NCBI GenBank assembly: GCA_965369375.1
Contig: CBDUQN010000039.1
Span: forward strand, 1 to 27,837
Direction: 5' to 3'
DNA length: 27,837 nt
DNA from: CBDUQN01 sp965369375
GTDB taxonomy: Bacteria > Krumholzibacteriota > Krumholzibacteriia > Krumholzibacteriales > Krumholzibacteriaceae
The position numbers were made by a program, and so were the translations under genes. Positions 15,478 to 21,892 of this stretch are shown piece by piece. The first letter of the stretch is position 1. The number at the start of each line of letters is the position of its first letter. The notes under the pieces were generated by a model, which saw only the letters and a program-made list of their open reading frames with translations, was not told where the DNA came from and made no database searches.

Positions 15478-16863
15478 TTGGACGATAATCCTGCAGCAGA
15501 AGACAAGTCGGTGCTGGAGAAGGAGTTGGCTCGTGTCTGGGGCTCGATTCTGGAGCGGATAAGCACGCTCGTCAACTCCCAGAGCTTCAAAACGTGGTTC
15601 GAGCCGACCAAATTGATCAGCCTCGAGGACAATCGCCTCGTCGTCGAGGGGCCGAATCCCTTCTTTATTGACTGGCTCGTCGAGCACCACATGGACAAAC
15701 TGCTCTTTGCGGCAAGCGAGACGCTCGGCAGCGATGTCACCGTAGAGCTCGTTTCCTCTCCGACACCGCAGAGGGTTTCGCCTCCCGATACGAATACACG
15801 CAGGTCGATGCTCGTTCGGGAAACGGTAACGACGCCGAACAATGTGCACCTGAACTCCCGTTACACATTCGAAGAGTTTGTCGTGGGGAGCGGAAACCGG
15901 CTCACCCACGCCGCTGCGCTCGCAGTTGCGGAGAATCCCGCGCGCGTCTACAACCCCCTCTTTATCTACGGCGGCGTCGGGTTGGGGAAAACCCACCTCA
16001 TTCAGGGCATCGGGCATTTCGTGCTCGAGCAACATCCGTCTATGACGATCTCCTACGTTTCGACGGAGAGTTTTATGAACGAGCTGATACATGCGATCCG
16101 GACAGGCGTTACTCTAGAGTTCAAGGAGCGGTACCGCAACGTCGACATACTCCTCATCGATGACATTCAATTCCTCGCCGGGAAGGAAAGCACACAGGAG
16201 GAATTCTTCTTCACCTTCAACGCCCTCCACGACGCGAACAAGCAGATCGTCGTGACTAGCGACAGGCCGCCGAAAGAGATTCCCACCCTTCAAGAACGCC
16301 TCACCTCCCGCTTCGAGTGGGGCCTTATCACCGACATCCAGCCTCCCGATCTCGAAACGCGCATTGCGATCTTGAGAAAAAAGATCGAAAACGAGCGCAT
16401 TCAAATTCCTGACGACGTCATTCAACTCATTGCGGAAAACGCCAAGAGCAACATCCGCGAACTCGAAGGCTCGCTGATCAGGATTCTCGCCTGCGCGAGT
16501 CTTACAAACCAGGATATCAATGTCGACATGGCGCAGGACGTTCTCCGTGACATCATGAAGAGCTCGTCTAAACAGAAGATCAACGTTCAGATAATTCAGA
16601 AGGCGGTTGCGCAGCACTTTGACATCCCCACCGACACACTCAAGGCCAGGACCAGGATCAGCCGCATTGTTCTCGCGCGCCAGGTAGCCATTTATCTCTG
16701 CCGCGAGCTCACATCCAACTCACTCGTGCAAATAGGAAAGAAGTTCGGCGGAAGGGATCACAGCACAGTACTATACGCCATAAAAAAAATTACAGAGGGG
16801 TGTGCGCGCGATCCAGCTCTCAAGCGGCGCATTCAGACGATAAGAGGGGAGCTCTTGTCCTGA
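15478..16863 (+). CDS. dnaA: chromosomal replication initiator DnaA
   Basis: AAA+ initiator that binds DnaA boxes and opens the origin. From the TTG at 15478 it is 461 residues. Domain I (about 10-90) interacts with helicase. A short linker domain II (about 95-120) follows. The AAA+ domain has Walker A GGVGLGKTH (165-173) and Walker B LLIDDIQF (225-232). The C-terminal DNA-binding domain ends with GGRDHSTVLYAIKKI, the signature helix-turn-helix that reads the box. The frame is open from a GTG at 15445, but GGAG at 15465-15468 lies 9 bases before the TTG, and the TTG gives the usual short N-terminus. The start is therefore probable, not certain. Boxes occur on both sides of the gene, so autoregulation is likely. 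Confidence 0.97.
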   Translation: MDDNPAAEDKSVLEKELARVWGSILERISTLVNSQSFKTWFEPTKLISLEDNRLVVEGPNPFFIDWLVEHHMDKLLFAASETLGSDVTVELVSSPTPQRVSPPDTNTRRSMLVRETVTTPNNVHLNSRYTFEEFVVGSGNRLTHAAALAVAENPARVYNPLFIYGGVGLGKTHLIQGIGHFVLEQHPSMTISYVSTESFMNELIHAIRTGVTLEFKERYRNVDILLIDDIQFLAGKESTQEEFFFTFNALHDANKQIVVTSDRPPKEIPTLQERLTSRFEWGLITDIQPPDLETRIAILRKKIENERIQIPDDVIQLIAENAKSNIRELEGSLIRILACASLTNQDINVDMAQDVLRDIMKSSSKQKINVQIIQKAVAQHFDIPTDTLKARTRISRIVLARQVAIYLCRELTSNSLVQIGKKFGGRDHSTVLYAIKKITEGCARDPALKRRIQTIRGELLS

Positions 16864-17146
16864 CGTATAACTAACGCCGCTATGGTTTCCACAGTTTCCA
16901 CACTATACTTGTTGATATTATGTTTAATTCTGTTGAATACACCCACGTTTTGTTGAAAAGTGGTCTTCTTCCACAAAACTATGCACATATCTTCATCCGG
17001 AGCTGTGCCGCCAAGAAAGCGAGCTTTCGAAGGTTTATCAACTTACAAACAGACTCTACTACTACTACTAAATATATACTAAGAAGTAGATATTATAATA
17101 GGTAGGGGGCTCTTTTCGACTCTTAAAAAGAGTGGTGTTATTTTTC
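16864..17146. other. oriC: dnaA-dnaN intergenic region: DnaA-box cluster, predicted unwinding site of oriC
   Basis: A gene-free AT-rich stretch following dnaA. Plus-strand box-like 9-mers are GTTTCCACA twice in direct tandem (16885-16893, 16894-16902), TCTTCCACA (16967-16975), CTATGCACA (16979-16987, 8/9 to TTATNCACA) and TTATCAACT (17035-17043). Minus-strand candidates are ATATCAACA, TATTCAACA and TTTTCAACA at 16910-16918, 16931-16939 and 16951-16959. These lead into a CTA repeat and an AT-rich element (separate entry). A weak hairpin ACTCTT-AAA-AAGAGT (17119-17133) may end dnaA transcripts. The layout resembles the incC side of the Bacillus subtilis origin. Only sequence resemblance supports this. 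Confidence 0.75.
17056..17100. other. DnaA-trio-like repeat and AT-rich DNA unwinding element
   Basis: Five consecutive CTA triplets (17056-17070; TAG on the minus strand) are followed directly by 30 bases that are almost all A/T (17070-17100). DnaA-trios are defined as repeated 3'-[G/A]A[T/A]-5' triplets next to a DnaA box, at the point where strands first separate. Here the nearest box-like 9-mer ends 12 bases before the first triplet, and the polarity is the one seen in Bacillus subtilis. Confidence 0.65.
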
Positions 17147-17175
17147 TTGAAAAGTGTGTGTTTTTTCTTTATGAT
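17147..17175 (+). promoter_or_regulatory. sigma70-type promoter of dnaN and downstream genes
   Basis: TTGAAA (17147-17152, 5/6) and TATGAT (17170-17175, 5/6) are separated by exactly 17 bases, about 65 bases before the dnaN start. It probably drives dnaN-recF; whether transcription continues into gyrBA cannot be told. Confidence 0.65.
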
Positions 17176-17246
17176 ACGTCTTCTCGATTGGGAAAAGAAA
17201 TAAAGGGGCCAACAGATTCTCAAGTGCTTATGCAGGAGGTGGCGGT

Positions 17247-18353
17247 GTGGAAATAGTAGTACCACTCGGAGAGCTCAGTAAAAAGATGAACGCGATATCA
17301 TCTGTCGTCCCTGGAAAGACGACAATGCCGATTCTGTCCACCGTTTTGATAAGTGCGGATAAAGAGGGGATTACTTTTTCCGCCACAGATCTCGATATAT
17401 CTGTAACATCGAAGGTCAAGGGGAGCGTGGTGGATGAAGGGAGGATTGCGGCGCCGGCGAAAAAGATGGCAGAGATCGTGAAATCCCTCACGGGGGATGA
17501 TGTGAAGTTCGAGGCGAAGGAAGAAAAACTAACCATAAAATGCGGAAAGAGTAGATTTGTCATCAACAGCAGAAGTCCGGATGATTTCCCGAAGCTGCCG
17601 AAACAGGAGAGCAAAACATCATTCACCATAGATCCCGGATTGCTTGGAAAACTCATTCAAAAGACGGTGTACGCCGTATCGACCGATCTAACCAGACCGG
17701 CGCTCTGTGGCGTTCTCTGGGAAGTGGACGAGAAACATATATCGATGGTATCGACGGACGGACATCGTCTCGCGCGGGTAGAGTGCGCAATTGATCTGGA
17801 AGTGGTCGAGAAGGCGAATGTTATCGTTCCTCCCAAGGCGATGACGACGCTCAAGGCGTACGCGGAGGGCGAGAAGGAAATCACGGTGAGCCTCGGGGAG
17901 AACAGTATATCGTTCGATATGGCGGATAGTGTTATCTATTCGAGGCTGCTCGAAGGCCCGTTCCCCAATTACCAAAAGGTGATTCCAGAGGGGAACGAGA
18001 AGGAGCTCGTTATAAGCAAGACGATGTTACAGGATGCTACACGCAGGGTGGCCATACTTTCTGATGCCCTGACGCACCAGATCGTCTTTTCTCTCGGTAA
18101 GGATAAGGTCACGCTTCATGTGAGCACACAGGATCTTGGTGAGGCGCGAGAAGAGCTCGAGGCTTCGTTTTCGGCCGAGCCGATGGATATCGGTTACAAC
18201 GCCGGGTACATACTCGATATATTGAAGACGATCGATGCAGAGGACATAAGTTTCCGTCTCGATAGATCCGACAACGCAGGACTCGTGGAGCCGGTGACAA
18301 CAGAGGAAAACATTAAACAGACGTGCATAATAATGCCGCTGCGCATCAGCTAG
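17247..18353 (+). CDS. dnaN: DNA polymerase III sliding clamp (beta subunit)
   Basis: Ring-shaped processivity clamp of the replicative polymerase, 368 residues, the normal length. Three repeated clamp domains of about 120 residues follow from MEIVVPLGELSKKMNAISSVVPGKTTMPILSTVLI. The mid-protein motif is TDLTRPALCGVLWEV...HISMVSTDGHRLA, and the C-terminal end IIMPLRIS matches the usual M-P-x-R/M-x ending. The start is a GTG at 17247 with an excellent AGGAGGT (17234-17240) 6 bases before it. It follows the origin and its own promoter, and its stop precedes the preferred recF start by 14 bases. Confidence 0.98.
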   Translation: MEIVVPLGELSKKMNAISSVVPGKTTMPILSTVLISADKEGITFSATDLDISVTSKVKGSVVDEGRIAAPAKKMAEIVKSLTGDDVKFEAKEEKLTIKCGKSRFVINSRSPDDFPKLPKQESKTSFTIDPGLLGKLIQKTVYAVSTDLTRPALCGVLWEVDEKHISMVSTDGHRLARVECAIDLEVVEKANVIVPPKAMTTLKAYAEGEKEITVSLGENSISFDMADSVIYSRLLEGPFPNYQKVIPEGNEKELVISKTMLQDATRRVAILSDALTHQIVFSLGKDKVTLHVSTQDLGEAREELEASFSAEPMDIGYNAGYILDILKTIDAEDISFRLDRSDNAGLVEPVTTEENIKQTCIIMPLRIS

Positions 18354-18367
18354 GAGCGGGAGACGGC

Positions 18368-19498
18368 GTGAGGGGAGCGGGGTTGATCGTTCGAGAATTC
18401 GAAGCTGTTAACTTCCGTAACATAAAAAAAGCAACTCTCACTTTTTCGCCGACATTCAATCTGATTGCGGGAGATAATGCGCAAGGGAAGACGAATCTCC
18501 TCGAGGCGCTGCACTTCTTTTCCCTCGGGCGTTCTTTCCGGACACGGCGGCTGGACGAGGCCATTATGTTCGGAGAGGAGTATGCGTTCCTGCGTCTGTG
18601 CGGGAGGAGTGATACGGGGATAGATTTCAAGCTCGAAGCGGGCATGGAACGCGGCAGCGGAGTGCGCGCCTCGGTGAACGGGAAAAAGCTTTCAGGCATG
18701 TCGGAAGTGATCGGTATCTTTCCGACGGTTCTTTTTACGGCCGGTGACGTGACGCTTGCATCCGGACCCCCCGCTAACAGGCGTGTGTACCTCGATTATA
18801 CCGTAGCGCAGATATCGCCGGCGTTTTTAAAAAACCTGAAAGGTTACCGGCGGGTGGTTAGGAGTAGAAACGCGCTGCTGAAAAGATCTCTCGAGACGGG
18901 GCGAGAGGCGAAGGAGATCGAGGCCTGGAACGAGGGATTCATTGAAAAGGGCGCCGCCCTCGTTCGGGATCGCGAGGAAATGGTGCGTGTGATTGCAGAT
19001 GAGGCGGCCGTGCTGTTCGGGAAACTGCTTCCCCGGGGGGAGCGGTTGAGGATCGAATATATCTGCTCGTTTGCGCGGGCGAGCATGAGCAAACAAGACT
19101 CACTGCGAGAAGCGCTGCGGGAGACGCGCGCCGCAGAACGGAGACGGGGGTACACGCTGGTCGGGCCCCATTATGACGACCTCGCGTTGTATATCGATGA
19201 TGTAGGGCTGAGGCGCTACGGCTCACAGGGGAGAAAACGGCTGGTGGCCATCGTGCTCAAGCTCACACAGGCCGCGATCATAATGACCAGGAGGAGCGAA
19301 AGGCCGGCGGTTCTACTCGACGACATCTTCTCGGAGCTCGATCACGGTACGACGCGGCGGGTAAGGGAGCTCATGTCGGATACGTACCAGAGTTTTATCA
19401 CCTCGCCGCGGGCCGAGGAGCTTCCACGCGAGACGGTCAACGCTAAAAATTTCGTCGTCGTAGGGGGAGAAATTAGCCCCGTAGAAGCGCTTCCGTGA
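18368..19498 (+). CDS. recF: DNA replication and repair protein RecF
   Basis: SMC-like ATPase that loads RecA at gaps, 376 residues from the GTG at 18368. Walker A is GDNAQGKTN, about 40 residues in, followed by LEALHFFSLGRSFRT. Walker B with the D-loop is PAVLLDDIFSELD near residue 320. Two starts compete. The GTG at 18368 has GGGAG 5 bases upstream. A TTG at 18383 has GAGGGGAG 5 bases upstream and gives MIVREFEAVNFRNI, which matches the usual distance from the start to the RN(I/Y) motif. The open frame extends back into dnaN (18323), but that longer start is unlikely. It follows dnaN closely, the common dnaN-recF order. Confidence 0.95.
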   Translation: MRGAGLIVREFEAVNFRNIKKATLTFSPTFNLIAGDNAQGKTNLLEALHFFSLGRSFRTRRLDEAIMFGEEYAFLRLCGRSDTGIDFKLEAGMERGSGVRASVNGKKLSGMSEVIGIFPTVLFTAGDVTLASGPPANRRVYLDYTVAQISPAFLKNLKGYRRVVRSRNALLKRSLETGREAKEIEAWNEGFIEKGAALVRDREEMVRVIADEAAVLFGKLLPRGERLRIEYICSFARASMSKQDSLREALRETRAAERRRGYTLVGPHYDDLALYIDDVGLRRYGSQGRKRLVAIVLKLTQAAIIMTRRSERPAVLLDDIFSELDHGTTRRVRELMSDTYQSFITSPRAEELPRETVNAKNFVVVGGEISPVEALP

Positions 19499-19646
19499 CG
19501 GGGAGTTACGGAACTGTTTGAAGGGGGAGGCGCCTCAACCGGATGGGAGCTGGAAAGCGGGCGGAAAAACCGATAATTTCATTTCCATTTTGCCCGTTTT
19601 CCTAATAAACTTAATGGGATATAGTGCCATGGCAGGGTAGGGCGCG

Positions 19647-19961
19647 ATGAAAAAAAAACAGGCCACCGGTATCGGCGATATTCTTCCCGGGGTATTTAAG
19701 AGCCTCGGCCTCGAGGAGAAGATCGAGGAAGGCAAGCTCGTCGGCGCCTGGCCGGAGATCGTCGGAGAAGCGGTCTCGAAGCGCAGCCGGCCGCGTGCCG
19801 TCAAGAGGGGAACACTCATTGTTGGAGTGGAGAACAACGTCTGGATGCAGGAGATCCGGTTCCACCAAACCAAGATCCTCGAGCGCATCAGAAAACGGTT
19901 TCCGAAGATAAACGTCAAAGAGATACGCCTGGAACTTGAAAGGGAGAGAGGGCAGCAATGA
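19647..19961 (+). CDS. DUF721 / DciA-like protein, probable replicative-helicase operator
   Basis: A 104-residue protein of the DUF721 family, which includes DciA, the ancestral loader or operator of DnaB helicase. Visible family features are IGDILPGVFKSLGLEEKI at the start, the conserved W-x-x-I-V-G (GAWPEIVGEAV), and a central strand segment (GTLIVGVENNVWMQEIRFHQTKILERI). The last resembles the KH-like fold of DciA and has the conserved W-x-x-E. The C-terminus is basic-acidic. The ATG has a modest AGGG. Its stop overlaps the gyrB ATG as ATGA (19958-19961), so it is coupled to gyrB. recF is 148 bases upstream. DUF721 genes next to recF and gyrB are widespread. That it acts as helicase loader is inferred from DciA biology. 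Confidence 0.85.
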   Translation: MKKKQATGIGDILPGVFKSLGLEEKIEEGKLVGAWPEIVGEAVSKRSRPRAVKRGTLIVGVENNVWMQEIRFHQTKILERIRKRFPKINVKEIRLELERERGQQ

Positions 19962-21865
19962 GCCAGGAATACACTGCAAAGGGGATTCAGGTTCTCAAGG
20001 GGCTCGAGGCAGTGAGGAAGCGCCCGGCGATGTACATAGGCAGCACCGATGTACATGGGCTTCACCACATGATATACGAGGTTGTCGACAACAGCATCGA
20101 CGAGGCAATGGCCGGCCACTGCGAGAATGTGGCCATCACTATAGCGAAGGAAGGCCATATCACCGTCGAAGACGACGGACGCGGGATACCGGTCGATATC
20201 CATCCGACGCAGAAGCGCCCGGCGGTGGAGGTTGTCATGACCACACTCCACGCCGGCGGAAAGTTCGATCACGAGAGCTACAAGGTTTCGGGAGGGTTGC
20301 ACGGGGTCGGCGTTTCGGTCGTCAACGCCCTCTCGGAATGGCTCGAGGTCGAGATATTCCGAGATGGAGAGACGTACGTGCAGCGGTACAAGAAAGGAAT
20401 CCCCGAGACGGAGCTCACATCGAAGAAACAGGAAGGGAGAAAAAAACGGCGCGGAACGAAGGTGACGTTTCTCCCGGACACCGAGATCTTCACGGAGAAC
20501 CAATACAGCTTCGATACGCTCTCGCAGCGGTTCCGCGAGCTCGCCTTTCTCAACAAGGGGATCACAATACGCTTTTCCGACGAACGCTCCGGGAAGAGGC
20601 ACGAGTTCAATTATTCGGGGGGGATCGTCTCGTTCGTCAAATGGATCAACCAGAACAGAAAGACGCTCCATTCGCCGCCGATATATATATACGAAGCCCG
20701 CGATGGGATCGAGGTCGAAATAGCGATACAGTACAACGACACGTATATGGAAAAAGTATTCTGCTTCGCAAACAATATCAACACGATGGATGGGGGCACG
20801 CACCTCGTTGGATTCAGGTCGGCGCTAACGAGAACGCTCAACAATTACGCTCAGAAGAACAACATCTTCAAGAAGCAGAAGATCATTCTGAGCGGCGACG
20901 ACGTGCGCGAAGGAATCACCGCCGTGCTCAGCGTAAAGCTTCCCGATCCCCAGTTCGAGGGGCAGACGAAGGCGAAGCTCGGAAACAGCGAGCTCAAAGG
21001 GCAAGTCGGGGCCGTGCTCGGATCGAAGCTCCGTGATTTTCTCGAGGAAAACCCATCCGTCGCACGAAAGATCATCGAGAAGGCGACCCAGTCGGCCCGC
21101 GCCCGCGATGCGGCGCGCAGGGCGCGCGAGCTCGTCAGGCGCAAATCAGCGCTCGAATCGAGCGCGCTGCCGGGCAAGCTGGCCGACTGCTCCATATCCG
21201 ATCCGGAGCACTGCGAGATATACCTCGTCGAGGGCGATTCGGCCGGCGGTTCGGCGAAGCAGGGGCGCGACAGGCGGTTCCAGGCGATTCTGCCGCTCAA
21301 GGGAAAGATACTTAACGTCGAGAAGGCGAGGATAGACAAGATACTTACGAACGAAGAGGTAAAGACGATCATCACTGCGCTCGGAACGGGGATCGACGCC
21401 GAGTTCGATATAACGAAGGCGCGGTACGGAAAGATCATCATCATGACGGACGCAGACATAGACGGCGCCCACATACGAACGCTCATCCTCACGCTCTTCT
21501 ACCGCAAGATGCCCGAACTCGTAAAGAAGGGCTTCGTCTACATAGCGCAGCCGCCGCTCTACCGCGTCAAGAAGGGCAAGGAGGTGCGGTACGCGTACAA
21601 TGAAAATGAAAAGGATCGCATCGTCAAGGAGTTCGGCGGATCGAAGGGCGTCTACCTGCAGCGGTACAAGGGGCTCGGAGAGATGAACCCCGATCAGCTC
21701 TGGATGACCACGATGGACCCCGAGCGGCGCTCGATCCTCAAGGTCATGCTCGAGGACGACGACGAAGCCGACCAGGTCTTTTCGATGCTCATGGGCGATG
21801 AAGTCCAGCGAAGGAAAATTTTCATTCAGGAGAATGCCCTCGCGGTCAAGAACCTGGATGTCTGA
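19958..21865 (+). CDS. gyrB: DNA gyrase subunit B
   Basis: ATPase subunit of the type IIA topoisomerase that introduces negative supercoils, 635 residues. This is the short form without the long insertion of E. coli GyrB. The GHKL ATPase has EVVDNSIDEAMAGHC, DDGRGIPVDIHPTQKRPAVE and GGLHGVGVSVVNALS. The transducer and TOPRIM domains follow, with EGDSAGGSAKQGRDR, LPLKGKILNVEKAR and DADIDGAHIRTLIL metal-site motifs. The C-terminus carries QRYKGLGEMNPDQLW. The ATG overlaps the DUF721 stop. gyrA follows 27 bases after. All core residues seem intact. GyrB rather than ParE is favoured by the gyrA partner and the QRYKGLGEMN motif. Confidence 0.98.
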   Translation: MSQEYTAKGIQVLKGLEAVRKRPAMYIGSTDVHGLHHMIYEVVDNSIDEAMAGHCENVAITIAKEGHITVEDDGRGIPVDIHPTQKRPAVEVVMTTLHAGGKFDHESYKVSGGLHGVGVSVVNALSEWLEVEIFRDGETYVQRYKKGIPETELTSKKQEGRKKRRGTKVTFLPDTEIFTENQYSFDTLSQRFRELAFLNKGITIRFSDERSGKRHEFNYSGGIVSFVKWINQNRKTLHSPPIYIYEARDGIEVEIAIQYNDTYMEKVFCFANNINTMDGGTHLVGFRSALTRTLNNYAQKNNIFKKQKIILSGDDVREGITAVLSVKLPDPQFEGQTKAKLGNSELKGQVGAVLGSKLRDFLEENPSVARKIIEKATQSARARDAARRARELVRRKSALESSALPGKLADCSISDPEHCEIYLVEGDSAGGSAKQGRDRRFQAILPLKGKILNVEKARIDKILTNEEVKTIITALGTGIDAEFDITKARYGKIIIMTDADIDGAHIRTLILTLFYRKMPELVKKGFVYIAQPPLYRVKKGKEVRYAYNENEKDRIVKEFGGSKGVYLQRYKGLGEMNPDQLWMTTMDPERRSILKVMLEDDDEADQVFSMLMGDEVQRRKIFIQENALAVKNLDV

Positions 21866-21892
21866 GGGAATAGATAGGGAGGAAAACGGTAT

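Noticed and set aside
17119..17133. ACTCTT-AAA-AAGAGT hairpin as a dnaA terminator
   Set aside because: Six A/T-rich base pairs and a delayed T-run are too weak for a firm call; mentioned only within the origin entry.
19535..20803. 422-codon minus-strand frame across the DUF721 gene and gyrB
   Set aside because: Overlaps two firm genes on the other strand and shows no family features.
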